Positions 26,516 to 35,738 are shown, counted from the stretch's first letter. The stretch is 64,000 bases of DNA from Gammaproteobacteria bacterium (GCA_029865385.1 JAOUGX010000011.1:1-64000); one strand, 5' to 3'. A program made the numbers and translations. Notes: a model not told the origin generated them from the sequence alone.

Positions 26516-28848
26516 AAGCGCACCTCACCGTTACGCTGCAACGCAACGGCATCCAGCACCGCTTCCGGTGTAGCCGGCGCACGCAATTCGGGCAGGCGCC
26601 CGTAGCCATCGACGCTGTGAATGGCGTCCCGCAGTGCCTGAAATACCGACAAGCCGAGCATCAGCGGTGGCTCGCCGACCGCTTTCGATCGATAGATGGT
26701 CTTCTCGCGGTTGGCCGTCGACTCGAGCATCGTCACATTGAACTCGAGCGGAATATCCGACGAAGTCGGGATCTTGTAGGTAGACGGCGCGTGCGTACGC
26801 AGTTCGCCCTTGTCGTTCCACCATAGCTCTTCGCTGGTGAGCCAGCCCACGCCCTGCACGAAACCGCCTTCGATCTGGCCCCTGTCGATCGCGGGATTCA
26901 GCGACTTGCCGCAGTCGTGCAGGATATCGGCGCGCAGCACCCGGTACTCGCCGGTCAGCGTATCGATGATCACCTCGGACACCGCGGCACCATAAGCGAA
27001 GTAGAAAAACGGCCGGCCGCTGAAAGTGGAACGGTCGTAGTTGATTTTCGGTGTCCTGTAGAAGCCGGTCGCCGATAACGAGGTTCGCGCGAACCAGGCG
27101 AGGTGAATCAGCTTTTCGAACGCAATGCTTTTTTTGCCAATACGCACTTCGTTGTTGACGAATTCGACTTCGCCCTCGCCCACGGAAAAATGCTCGGCAG
27201 CGAAGCGAATCAGGCGCTTCTTGATCTTTCTGGCGGCCGCCTGCGCTGCCTTGCCGTTCAGATCCGAGCCGCTGGAGGCCGCCGTTGCCGAAGCATTCGG
27301 CACCTTGCTGGTATCGGATGCCGTGATCTTGATGCGATCAATGTCGATCTGCAGTTCGTCGGCAACTACCTGGGCCACCTTGGTAAACAGCCCCTGCCCC
27401 ATCTCGGTGCCGCCGTGATTCAGGTGCACGCTGCCATCGGTATAGATGTGCACCAGCGCCCCCGCCTGGTTCAGGTGCGTAGCGGTGAACGAGATGCCGA
27501 ACTTTACCGGCGTCAGCGCGATGCCGCGCTTCAGGAGCGGGTTCCCGGCGTTGAACTCGCGAATCGACCTGACACGGTCGCGGTATCCGGAGGTTTTCTC
27601 CAGGATGTCTGTAATTTCGTGCAGCAGGTTGTCTTCGACTTTTTGCAGGTACTGCGTGACATCGCGCTCGCCGATACCGTAGTAGTTGTGCCGCCGCACG
27701 TCGAGCGGGTCCTTGCCGAGCCGGCGCGCGATATCGTCGACTACGCATTCGATAGCGAACATCCCCTGCGGGCCGCCGAATCCACGAAATGCCGTGTTGG
27801 AAACGGTGTGGGTCTTGCAGCGATGCGACACGATGCTGACATCGCCGAGGAAGTAGGCGTTATCGCAGTGAAACATCGTGCGGTCGTTGATAGCACCGGA
27901 CAGATCGGCCGACATGCCGCAACGCGAAGCGAACGTGAATTCGATGCCTTCGATGCGGCCGTCTTTGTCGAAGCCGACCTCGTAGTCGATGACGAAATCG
28001 TGACGCTTGCCGGTCATGATCATGTCGTCGTCGCGGTCCAGGCGCAGTTTGCAAGGCTTGCCGGTCTGGTTTGCCATCAACCCTGCGATGCAGGCGATCA
28101 GCGCCGGCTGGCTTTCCTTGCCGCCGAACGCGCCGCCCATACGACGGCATTCGACGACAACGTCCTTGGATTGCCTGCCGATTGCCGCAGCCGCCAGGTG
28201 CTGCACCTCGCCAGGATGCTGCGTGGAGCTGTATATGAACAGATCGCCGTCTTCGCGCGGCATGGCCATCGCGATCTGCCCTTCGAGATAGAACTGGTCC
28301 TGACCACCCAGCGTCAGGCGCCCGTTCAGCCGATTGGCCGCTTTGGCGATCCGGCTCCTGCTGTCTCCGCGCCGGATGGTTTCGGTGGGCAACACGAAGG
28401 ACCCGGCGGCAAGCGCTTGCAGCGGATCGAGAATCGCTTCGAGTTCCTCGTAGTCGACACGCGCGAGACGCACCGCTTTCCTGGCCTGCGTTACGCTTTT
28501 CGCAGCGACAACGAAAAGCGCCTGGCCAACGTACTGAACAAGACCCGGTGCCAGAATAGGATCGTCTTTCACGACCGGCCCGCAATTGTTTTCTCCCGGA
28601 ATATCGTCGGCGGTCATCACGGCAACCACGCCCGGCGCACTACGTACCGCAGAGAGATCAAGCTGTCTTATCCTTGCATGCGCTTTCTGACTCATGCCGA
28701 CGGCGAGATGCAGCAGGCCGCGAGGCTCCAGGATATCGTCCGTGTACGTCGCCTCGCCGCTGACGTGCAAATGCGCGCTGTCGTGCGGAACTGCGGAGCC
28801 GGCTGCCCCGCGTCGTGCGCCCGCGGCCGCCTTCGCCTTAGCGTCCAT
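26512..28848 (-). CDS. xdhB: xanthine dehydrogenase molybdopterin-binding subunit XdhB
   Basis: From the ATG at 28848 this is 778 residues, the usual length for the large subunit of bacterial xanthine dehydrogenase. It has the aldehyde-oxidase a/b hammerhead domain (HVSGEATYTDDI, GVVAVMTADDIPGENNCGPV), the Moco-binding core (MGGAFGGKESQ, TAFRGFGGPQGMFAIE, HLNHGGTEMGQGLFTKVAQ) and the C-terminal GEPPLMLG with the conserved active-site Glu. It oxidises hypoxanthine and xanthine to urate. It overlaps xdhA by 11 bp. Confidence 0.96.
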   Translation of the reverse strand: MDAKAKAAAGARRGAAGSAVPHDSAHLHVSGEATYTDDILEPRGLLHLAVGMSQKAHARIRQLDLSAVRSAPGVVAVMTADDIPGENNCGPVVKDDPILAPGLVQYVGQALFVVAAKSVTQARKAVRLARVDYEELEAILDPLQALAAGSFVLPTETIRRGDSRSRIAKAANRLNGRLTLGGQDQFYLEGQIAMAMPREDGDLFIYSSTQHPGEVQHLAAAAIGRQSKDVVVECRRMGGAFGGKESQPALIACIAGLMANQTGKPCKLRLDRDDDMIMTGKRHDFVIDYEVGFDKDGRIEGIEFTFASRCGMSADLSGAINDRTMFHCDNAYFLGDVSIVSHRCKTHTVSNTAFRGFGGPQGMFAIECVVDDIARRLGKDPLDVRRHNYYGIGERDVTQYLQKVEDNLLHEITDILEKTSGYRDRVRSIREFNAGNPLLKRGIALTPVKFGISFTATHLNQAGALVHIYTDGSVHLNHGGTEMGQGLFTKVAQVVADELQIDIDRIKITASDTSKVPNASATAASSGSDLNGKAAQAAARKIKKRLIRFAAEHFSVGEGEVEFVNNEVRIGKKSIAFEKLIHLAWFARTSLSATGFYRTPKINYDRSTFSGRPFFYFAYGAAVSEVIIDTLTGEYRVLRADILHDCGKSLNPAIDRGQIEGGFVQGVGWLTSEELWWNDKGELRTHAPSTYKIPTSSDIPLEFNVTMLESTANREKTIYRSKAVGEPPLMLGLSVFQALRDAIHSVDGYGRLPELRAPATPEAVLDAVALQRNGEVRL

Positions 28849-30361
28849 AGCTATATACTCGCGACGCGACTTCGTTGCCGCCGGATATATAAAAACGATA
28901 CAACAGGTTTGCACAGACTTCGCGGCGATAACCGGCGGACGAGCGCATATCGGATATCGGTTCGAAATCCTCGCGCAACGCTTTCATTGCAGCGCTAACA
29001 CTGGCCTCATTCCACTCCGCGCCGCGCAGTACCTTTTCACAGTTCCCTGCGCGCTTCGGCACGGCGGCCATGCCGCCGTAGGCAATACGCACGTCTTTCA
29101 CCGTACCGCCATCGAGGCGCAGCCAATAGGCGCCACAGACCGCCGATATATCCTGGTCGAAACGTTTCGAGACTTTGTAACTGGCTACGTGACTGCTTAC
29201 GTCAGGCAACGGAACAAGAACCTTTTCGATGAACTCACCGGGCCTCAGCGCCGTCTTCTGGTAGTCGAGGAAAAATTCGTTCAATGCCAGACGGCGCGTT
29301 TTCCTGCCGGAACGCAATATCAATGCACAATCCAGCGCCAGCATCGCCGGCATCGAATCGCCGATCGGCGACCCGTTGGCAATATTGCCGCCGAGTGTTG
29401 CCGCGTTGCGAATCGGCGGCGACGCGAAACGCATGAACAACTCCTCGAGTGACGGGTATCGCGCGACGATGACATGCATCGCGTCCGTCAACGATGCTGC
29501 AGCACCGATCTCGATGTCCGAAGACGAAACAGCGATCGTCTTCAGCTCGGCGACGTTGCCAACATAGACGACACAGTCGAGATCGCGAAACTGCTTGGTT
29601 ACCCAAAGTCCGATGTCGGTACCGCCGGCGAGAATCGTCGCCTGCGGGTTGTCTTTTATCAGCGCAGAGCATTGCTGTATATCGTTTGGCGCATAAAATC
29701 GCCGGCCGTCTTTTTCCAACGCCAGGCAGGCACCATCGCGCAGCCGGCGCAAGGCATCGTCCCTCGCCGCCAAACTGTTGCCGGCATCGGCGGTCCCTCG
29801 GGGCAGGTCGATCCACGTTGCGTTGTCGCCGCGCAAATCACGCGCGTACATTCGCTGCGCCGCGTCGATGATCGGCTGATATCCCGTACAGCGGCACAGA
29901 TTGCCGGCGATCGCATCGTCGATTTCGCGACGCGTCGGCGCCTGAACATTCTTGTACAACGCGAACAGGGACATGATGAAGCCTGGCGTGCAGAAACCGC
30001 ACTGCGAGCCGTGACACTCGATCATCGCTTTCTGCACGGGATGCAGTTCACTGCCGTTCTTCAGGCTTTCGACAGTAAACAACTCCTTTCCGTCCAGTGT
30101 CGGCAGGAACTGAATGCAGGAATTGATCGCACGGAGCCTCGATCCCTCGTTGGCGTCGGGTTCGGCGACGACGACGGTGCAGGCACCGCAATCGCCTTCG
30201 GCGCAGCCTTCCTTGGTGCCGGTGCGATGCAGGTCTTCCCTGAGGTACTGCAGGACGGTGCGCGTCGGGTCACAGTCGCTGACCTCGTGCAATATGCCAT
30301 CGAGGAGGAAGCGAATGGTGTCTCGGCCTTCCACGGACTCAGCTGCCCCGGTACGTCGCAT
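28838..30361 (-). CDS. xdhA: xanthine dehydrogenase FeS/FAD subunit XdhA
   Basis: From the ATG at 30361 this is 507 residues. The N-terminal plant-type [2Fe-2S] domain has Cys53, Cys58, Cys61 and Cys82. A second [2Fe-2S] domain has Cys121, Cys124 (GSQCGFCTPGF), Cys156 and Cys158 (NLCRCTGYQPI). A CO-dehydrogenase-flavoprotein FAD domain fills the rest (ILAGGTDIGLWV, RNAATLGGNIANGSPIGDS). It passes electrons from the Moco subunit to NAD+. The ATG overlaps hiuH by 23 bp; a GTG at 30334 is an alternative start. The longer open frame upstream is not supported. Confidence 0.95.
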   Translation of the reverse strand: MRRTGAAESVEGRDTIRFLLDGILHEVSDCDPTRTVLQYLREDLHRTGTKEGCAEGDCGACTVVVAEPDANEGSRLRAINSCIQFLPTLDGKELFTVESLKNGSELHPVQKAMIECHGSQCGFCTPGFIMSLFALYKNVQAPTRREIDDAIAGNLCRCTGYQPIIDAAQRMYARDLRGDNATWIDLPRGTADAGNSLAARDDALRRLRDGACLALEKDGRRFYAPNDIQQCSALIKDNPQATILAGGTDIGLWVTKQFRDLDCVVYVGNVAELKTIAVSSSDIEIGAAASLTDAMHVIVARYPSLEELFMRFASPPIRNAATLGGNIANGSPIGDSMPAMLALDCALILRSGRKTRRLALNEFFLDYQKTALRPGEFIEKVLVPLPDVSSHVASYKVSKRFDQDISAVCGAYWLRLDGGTVKDVRIAYGGMAAVPKRAGNCEKVLRGAEWNEASVSAAMKALREDFEPISDMRSSAGYRREVCANLLYRFYISGGNEVASRVYSYGR

Positions 30362-30686
30362 AGCTCCATGGCGAGACGAGCAGCGGAACATGGTAATTCT
30401 GGTCTGGTGCCAGCGCACAGCGAATGACGACGTCACCGAGGAACGGCGGGTCACCCTGTTCCATTCCGCTGCCCGCAAAGAAGGAGCCGATGCCAAACTC
30501 GAGCTCGTAGATGCCGGCACGAAACGTTTCGTCATTGAGCAGCGGCAGGTCGGTGCGGCCATCGGCATTCGTTACGGCATTGGCGACCAGGTGCCTGCCG
30601 CCATCCAGCGAAAACAGTTTCACCTGGATTCCGGACCCCGGCCGCCCGCGTGCGGTATCCAGCACGTGTGTCGTCAATCGCCCCAT
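30339..30686 (-). CDS. hiuH: 5-hydroxyisourate hydrolase (transthyretin-like)
   Basis: From the ATG at 30686 (MGRLTTHVLDTARG) this is 115 residues with the transthyretin-like signature. THVLDTARGRPG supplies an active-site His, TNADGRTDLPLL follows, and the C-terminal tetrapeptide YRGS is diagnostic of HIU hydrolase. It opens 5-hydroxyisourate to OHCU, the step between PuuD and UraD. No signal peptide is evident in this start. A frame 23 codons longer exists but carries no family residues. It is the promoter-proximal gene of the purine operon. Confidence 0.93.
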   Translation of the reverse strand: MGRLTTHVLDTARGRPGSGIQVKLFSLDGGRHLVANAVTNADGRTDLPLLNDETFRAGIYELEFGIGSFFAGSGMEQGDPPFLGDVVIRCALAPDQNYHVPLLVSPWSYATYRGS

Positions 30687-30936
30687 GATTGCCCCATGAA
30701 TCGCTCCTCCAAAGCCGTTTCTGCCGATGCCTCCGGCTATAGTAGGCGATCTCAAAGCCGCATTTCACGCGTTCAAAAAGTAGCAATAAAATCAATCGTT
30801 TGTTGAATCAGGGCGGATTCAGGCCGGGCTGCTCGAAAACTGTGCAATACGCGATCGGTCACAGCTGTCCGGCGCATGCGGGCGTTGACTGTGTTAGCTT
30901 TGCAGCCGGTCAGAATACTGGTACCCGGGGGAAATC
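30687..30936. promoter_or_regulatory. divergent promoter region of the purine-catabolic and GMC-oxidoreductase operons
   Basis: These 250 bp must hold both promoters. TTGACT at 30885-30890 is a fair -35 for the rightward operon, but the downstream -10 is weak (AGAATA near 30912). TACTAT on the minus strand near 30740 is a -10-like hexamer for hiuH. A GGGGGAA ribosome-binding site precedes 30937. I see no clear palindromic operator and no local regulator gene for the purine operon. Confidence 0.35.
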
Positions 30937-31539
30937 ATGAGCAGTGATCAACTGACACGGCGACTGTTTCTGCAAAGCAGCGCCGGCACTGCGTTTGTGC
31001 GCGCAGGAATTGCAGGGCTGGTCACTATTGCGGAGAGCGCCTGCACTGCGAGGGACGAGGCCGCCGCGTTTACGACTTTGTCGCCGGCCGATGCGCGCGA
31101 GTTCGAGGCCATTGCTTCGCGCATACTGCCGACCACCGATACGCCCGGCGCTCGCGAAGCCGGCGTCATCTGGTTCATGGACAAGACATTCGGCACATTC
31201 GGCGCCGAATACCTGTCGAATGCCCGCGAGGGGTTGGCCGAGTTTCAATCGCCGGTTGGCGGCGCATTCCCCGGCGCACAGAAATTCTCCGACCTCGACG
31301 AAGCCGATCAGGATCGTCACCTGCAAACGCAGGAGGACTCGGAGTTTTTCGGCCTGATGCATTTCATGACGGTTCTGGGATTCTTCGGCATGAGCAAGTA
31401 CGGCGGCAATCGTGATGATGCCGGCTGGAAACTGCTTGGTCTGGACGGCCATCACCAGGGATGGCAACCACCCTTCGGTTATTACGACGCCGAATACGTT
31501 TCGGCAAATCGAAGCCAGGGAGATAATCATGGTGAGTGA
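30937..31539 (+). CDS. gluconate 2-dehydrogenase subunit 3 family protein, Tat-type signal
   Basis: This 200-residue protein starts with a twin-arginine motif (TRRLFLQSS) and a hydrophobic stretch, followed by the subunit-3 domain (FTTLSPADAREFEAIASRILPTTDTPGAREAGVIWFMDK). Such subunits accompany periplasmic GMC dehydrogenases and may carry the folded flavoprotein partner through the Tat system. The GMC gene starts inside its 3' end. The cytochrome c subunit found in gluconate 2-dehydrogenase operons is absent, so the electron acceptor is unknown. Confidence 0.85.
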   Translation: MSSDQLTRRLFLQSSAGTAFVRAGIAGLVTIAESACTARDEAAAFTTLSPADAREFEAIASRILPTTDTPGAREAGVIWFMDKTFGTFGAEYLSNAREGLAEFQSPVGGAFPGAQKFSDLDEADQDRHLQTQEDSEFFGLMHFMTVLGFFGMSKYGGNRDDAGWKLLGLDGHHQGWQPPFGYYDAEYVSANRSQGDNHGE

Positions 31540-33196
31540 AATTCAGGCCTCGTATCCGAACGACAGGGAAGTTGATTTCGTCATTGTTGGTTCCGGATCG
31601 GCCGGTGGCATCATCGCGAAAGAGCTTTCGACCAAGGGCTTCGACGTGGTCGTGCTCGAACAGGGACCGTTTCGCAAGGCTGAGGACTTCACCCATGACG
31701 AGATATCGGTCCTCGTCATGAACGAACTCATGGGCGGCGGGCAGAAAAACAACCAGCAGACATTTCGCGACGACGCCAGCAAGACAGCTGTCGTGCAGAA
31801 CAACCAGCCTGCGGAATATGCGCAGACAGTCGGCGGCAGCAGCGTGCATTTCACGGCCAACTTCTGGCGCTTTCACGACGTCGACTTCAAGGAACGCAGC
31901 CTTCTCGGTCCGATCAGTGGCACGAACTTCGCCGACTGGCCGATCAGTTACGATGAACTCGAGCCCTATTACAGTCGCGTGGACTGGGAGATCGGCGTGT
32001 CCGGCGCGCAGGGACCTTTCGACCCGCCGCGTTCTCGCCCTTACCCGGTCCCGCCACTGCCGATAAAGTCATCCGGTGCGTTGCTGGAGAAAGGCGCCAA
32101 GGCGATCGGCCTGCATACGCAGCCGGCACCAATGGCCATCCTTTCGCAGCCGCATAACGGCCGCGCACCGTGCATCAACTGCGGTTATTGCATGGGATTC
32201 GGCTGCGAAGTGGGCGCCAAGTCATCGACGCTGGCTACAATGATTCCGCTCGCCATCGCAAGCGGTCACTGCGAGATCCGTGCCGAATGCGCGGTATACC
32301 GGGTGGAAACCAACGCCAAGGGACGCGTCAGCGAAGTGCTTTATTGCGATCCGGAGGGCAAGGAACGATCGCAGAAGGCCAAGGCCGTCATCCTGTCCGC
32401 CAACGGCGCGGAGACTGCACGCCTGCTGTTGAATTCGGCCAGTGCGCAATTCCCGGACGGGCTCGCTAACTCCAGCGGTTTCGTCGGCAGGAACCTGATG
32501 TTCAACGGACACTCGGCCTGCGGCGGAATATTCGAACACCCGCTTAACGATTACAAAGGCGTGCAGGTCACGCGAATCATTCATGACTTTTACAATGCCG
32601 ATCCCGCGCGTGGTTTCTACGGCGGTGGAGGCATCGACGCAAGGCCGTTGCTGGGCTCGAGCCCGGCGATGTTCGCCATTGCCGGCATGGATCCGGATGC
32701 GCCGAAATGGGGTAAGGAATTCAAGGAAAGGATTGCATACGATTTCTCCCACGAAATGTGGATCATCGGGCACACGACGTCGCTTGCGCTGGACAGCAAC
32801 AACATCACGATCGATCCAACCCACAAGGATCGCTGGGGTCGCCCGTCACTCCGCATGACCTATAAGGATCATCCCGACGACATGGCCATGGCGAAATTCC
32901 TGCAAGGCTATTCGATGCAGATGTTCGACGCGGCCGGCGCGAAGAAATCCTGGGCACTGCCGATTCACGAACAAAACGCCGGTGCCCACCTGCTCGGTAC
33001 CTGCCGCATGGGCGACGACAGCGCCACTTCGGTTGTCGACAAATACCACCGCTCGCATGACATTCCCAACCTTTTCGTCTGCGACGGTTCGAGCTTTGTC
33101 ACCTCCGGCCGTGGCCAGCCGACGATGACCATCATGGCGCTCGCATTCAGGGCCGCGGAACATATTGCAGCTGCTGCCGGACGCAACGAGATCTGA
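31529..33196 (+). CDS. GMC-family FAD oxidoreductase (periplasmic dehydrogenase large subunit-like)
   Basis: From the ATG at 31529 (SD AGGGAG) this is 555 residues. The N-terminal FAD site is VDFVIVGSGSAGGIIAKEL (GSGSAGG at 21-27). QTVGGSSVHFTANFWRF fits the GMC FAD-covering motif, and the cysteine-rich NCGYCMGFGCEVGAKSS resembles the cluster found in gluconate dehydrogenase large subunits. HLLGTCRMGDD and VCDGSSFVTSGRGQPTMTIMALA form the C-terminal signature. It probably oxidises a sugar, polyol or alcohol; the substrate cannot be read. It overlaps the subunit-3 gene by 11 bp. Confidence 0.9.
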   Translation: MVSEIQASYPNDREVDFVIVGSGSAGGIIAKELSTKGFDVVVLEQGPFRKAEDFTHDEISVLVMNELMGGGQKNNQQTFRDDASKTAVVQNNQPAEYAQTVGGSSVHFTANFWRFHDVDFKERSLLGPISGTNFADWPISYDELEPYYSRVDWEIGVSGAQGPFDPPRSRPYPVPPLPIKSSGALLEKGAKAIGLHTQPAPMAILSQPHNGRAPCINCGYCMGFGCEVGAKSSTLATMIPLAIASGHCEIRAECAVYRVETNAKGRVSEVLYCDPEGKERSQKAKAVILSANGAETARLLLNSASAQFPDGLANSSGFVGRNLMFNGHSACGGIFEHPLNDYKGVQVTRIIHDFYNADPARGFYGGGGIDARPLLGSSPAMFAIAGMDPDAPKWGKEFKERIAYDFSHEMWIIGHTTSLALDSNNITIDPTHKDRWGRPSLRMTYKDHPDDMAMAKFLQGYSMQMFDAAGAKKSWALPIHEQNAGAHLLGTCRMGDDSATSVVDKYHRSHDIPNLFVCDGSSFVTSGRGQPTMTIMALAFRAAEHIAAAAGRNEI

Positions 33197-33198
33197 TC

Positions 33199-33684
33199 AT
33201 GACCGAATGTCGAATGCGCGTTGGGGCGCGCGCCTTACTGGCGGTCGCCACGCTGGCCTTCAGCGCGTGCCAGCCCGCCCCGCCGCCACCGGAGGAAACA
33301 ATGACAGACGTGCAATACCTGAACATGCCCGGCACCGAAGATCTTGGCTTGCCATTTTCTTCGGCTGTAAGAGTCGACAATACGCTGTACCTGTCGGGAA
33401 ATATCGGTAACCTGCCGGGCTCCAACGAACTTGCTCCGGGCGGCATACAAGCCGAAACACGTCAGACGATGGAAAATATCAAGACGGTGCTGGAACAATT
33501 CGGCTCGTCGATGAACCAGGTGGTGAAATGCACCGTATTCCTCGCCGACATCGGCGAATGGGCCGCAATGAACGAGGTCTACCGGACCTATTTCCGGAAT
33601 GCGCCGGCCCGTAGCGCGCTGGGAAGCAGCGGCCTCGCGCTGAACGCCCGCGTCGAAATCGAGTGCATCGCCACGGTCGAGTGA
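33199..33684 (+). CDS. RidA-family protein with a lipoprotein signal
   Basis: This 161-residue protein has a hydrophobic signal and lipobox LAFSAC (Cys24), then a Pro-rich spacer and a RidA/YjgF domain. Functional RidA residues are kept: the substrate-binding Arg138 in PARSALG and Glu153 in RVEIECIA. RidA enzymes normally deaminate reactive enamines or imines in the cytoplasm; a membrane-anchored periplasmic copy behind a GMC dehydrogenase suggests it handles an unstable oxidation product. It starts 2 bp after the GMC stop, so the three genes form one operon. Confidence 0.88.
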   Translation: MTECRMRVGARALLAVATLAFSACQPAPPPPEETMTDVQYLNMPGTEDLGLPFSSAVRVDNTLYLSGNIGNLPGSNELAPGGIQAETRQTMENIKTVLEQFGSSMNQVVKCTVFLADIGEWAAMNEVYRTYFRNAPARSALGSSGLALNARVEIECIATVE

Positions 33685-33692
33685 TCGAACCA

Positions 33693-33785
33693 AAAAAGGG
33701 GCCAAAAAAGGGGCCGGATACATTTTTTGTCGTCAAAAAATGTATCCGGCCCCTTTTTTAAAAAATGTATCCGGCCCCTTTTTTG
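33693..33785. repeat. palindromic intergenic repeat, TATCCGGCCCC family, copy 2 (likely terminator)
   Basis: One forward arm (AAAAAAGGGGCCGGATACAT..., 33704-33728) and two inverted arms (33735-33759 and 33760-33784) have identical cores. The first pair makes an almost perfect 25-bp stem with a 6-nt loop followed by a T-run, a strong intrinsic terminator in either direction. A partial extra GGGGCC arm precedes it at 33698. It lies between the convergent ridA-like and metallophosphatase genes and shares core and layout with copy 1 at 1747-1829. Confidence 0.88.
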
Positions 33786-33794
33786 GCAGGCGAC

Positions 33795-35657
33795 TCAGTT
33801 TTTCGCGTCTTCCAACAGCTGATCGCGGCGTTTTGACAAGGCCGCCAGGCGTCGCTTGTCGAGCACGTCACCAAGCTCAGCCTGCAGGCTGGCATCGTCT
33901 ACGGACTGCAATGCTTTCACCCATGCGGTGCCAAGTGGCAATTCGACGCTGCGCAGGCCGGGTGGACGGTCGCGATGCGTGGTGAACGAATCCTGGTGTC
34001 CGCTTAGCATCAGCTGCCAGTTATCCGGGCTGTACAAAATGGCCTGCGGCTGTCGACCGGGATTGAATATCAGCGCATCGAAAACGTACATCGAGCTCCA
34101 TTGATCGTTCAGGGGGCACCATGCATCGCCGCCGAGTCGGCCTGCGGCGCGTTTCGTTTCATCGCTGGCCTTCTCCGGCAGAAACTGCAGGCTGCCCGCC
34201 TGGCCGTCCATTTCCCGCAAGACCGTCACCGGCACCATGTCCAGCGACAGGAGCCGGTCCAGCCTGTAAGCAGCAACTTCCGGCACAAATCCCTTGCTGC
34301 GCGGGTTTTTTGAAAAAACGGCGCTGATGTTGCCGGCGTCCGACTTGACACTGACTATGGTTCTGCCGCTTTCGTCGACTCCTGTCGCAGCGATGACGCC
34401 GCGAGTCATCGCCTCTTCGAGGTCCGCGGCACTCAGCGTGTCACGCCGGGCTCCAACGTGCCGCGGATGCGGAACTGGCCCGTCGCTTGCGGCCCCCGAT
34501 TCGTTGATTACTGCCAACGAATCGCCTTCGATGACCAATGCGTTACCGCTGCCCTTATACGCGGCAGTCAACATACCGGTATCGATTTCAATCACCTTGC
34601 CATCAAGTCGCTGCAATACGCGCCGCGTCATCGTCGGTGTGTGCCCTATTACAACGCGCGTGGCGCCTATCGTCTGCAGTACCCGATCCAGCTTGTCGGA
34701 CTCTGTCAACGCACTGCACGCAACGTTGCCGCGGTACCACAGCGGACCCTGCGAACTGTGAATATCCGAGTCATTCAGCTCGATCACAGCAGCGATCGCG
34801 CCCCGCAGCTCGCCCGACAGCGCGGCATCCTGCTGCATCGGCTTCAGCAGCTCCGGGTGATAGTAGAAATTCTCGGTCGGGCTCAGAAGACCCGCGTCAT
34901 TGAGCGCACCGACCGCTTCCGAATACGCCCGCAGCTCAGCGGCTAATAGCGTATTGACGCCATCGAGCCCGAGCTTCTCAATCATTGGCGACAGGCCGCC
35001 GTGCACGAAGGCGGTTTCGTCGATCACCAGCAGCAGCGGTTTCTGCAACAGCCACTTTCCGTAATGACCATCCGGCCTGAAGGCCCGACGGTGCGCGAAG
35101 AATCCGGGCGGTGCCTTCTTGTCGAAATCGGCACGCAAAGTCGCCTCGTCCGCGACATCGGCATTCGCTGATCGGAAGTATTCAAACCAGCGTTGCCGCT
35201 CCGCCGCATTTTCGTCGCCGGCGAATGCAGCGTACTCGCCGCGCGATACGTAGCGCAGATCGCCCACGAGATTCATGACTTCGTGATTTCCGAGCAACAG
35301 GTGTACCGCGCCGCCGCTCAAAGCGGCTTGCCGCTCCAGAGCCATGACAAGGTCCATGACTTTGCGCGAATCGGCGCCACGGTCCAGCAGGTCACCGGTA
35401 ATTACAAGCTTCGTCGCACCGGCGATCCAGGACTGTTCATCGTCTATGACACCCGCATGCTTCAGTGTGCGCAACATGCCATCGTAGGCGCCGTGCACGT
35501 CGCTGATCGCGACGACACGCTCCGCCCCGGTAATGCTCCATGGCGCCGCGTGGACACATCCGAGCAGCGCAACGAGCACAATCGATGAAAATAAGCTAAA
35601 CGGCCAGCTACGCAACGATACTGGCCGTGACTGTTTCCCTCGGTGCGTCTGTTTCAC
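33795..35657 (-). CDS. exported calcineurin-like metallophosphoesterase
   Basis: The N-terminal half (about residues 45-370) is a complete metallophosphoesterase: SDVHGAYDG, ITGDLLDRGADS, LLLGNHEVMNL, FVHGGLSP and VIGHTPTM. The C-terminal 230 residues show no domain I recognise. The start is taken as GTG at 35657 because GGAG lies 6 bp upstream; this yields 620 residues with an export signal (SLFSSIVLVALLGC, possibly a lipobox). An ATG at 35723 is the alternative. The phosphatase part resembles Shewanella-type (Shelphs) PPP-like phosphatases; substrate unknown. Confidence 0.85.
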   Translation of the reverse strand: MKQTHRGKQSRPVSLRSWPFSLFSSIVLVALLGCVHAAPWSITGAERVVAISDVHGAYDGMLRTLKHAGVIDDEQSWIAGATKLVITGDLLDRGADSRKVMDLVMALERQAALSGGAVHLLLGNHEVMNLVGDLRYVSRGEYAAFAGDENAAERQRWFEYFRSANADVADEATLRADFDKKAPPGFFAHRRAFRPDGHYGKWLLQKPLLLVIDETAFVHGGLSPMIEKLGLDGVNTLLAAELRAYSEAVGALNDAGLLSPTENFYYHPELLKPMQQDAALSGELRGAIAAVIELNDSDIHSSQGPLWYRGNVACSALTESDKLDRVLQTIGATRVVIGHTPTMTRRVLQRLDGKVIEIDTGMLTAAYKGSGNALVIEGDSLAVINESGAASDGPVPHPRHVGARRDTLSAADLEEAMTRGVIAATGVDESGRTIVSVKSDAGNISAVFSKNPRSKGFVPEVAAYRLDRLLSLDMVPVTVLREMDGQAGSLQFLPEKASDETKRAAGRLGGDAWCPLNDQWSSMYVFDALIFNPGRQPQAILYSPDNWQLMLSGHQDSFTTHRDRPPGLRSVELPLGTAWVKALQSVDDASLQAELGDVLDKRRLAALSKRRDQLLEDAKN

Positions 35658-35738
35658 GGGGGTCTCCGACGAAAGCGCAGTGAGCATTCTAGACGAGCCG
35701 CTGCAGCTTTTGCAGCCGCTCAATTTTTGAAAGGCTAC

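Noticed and set aside
27103-28998. 631-codon plus-strand frame opposite xdhB
   Set aside because: Long antisense frames are common in GC-rich DNA; xdhB has complete family motifs and the antisense product has none.
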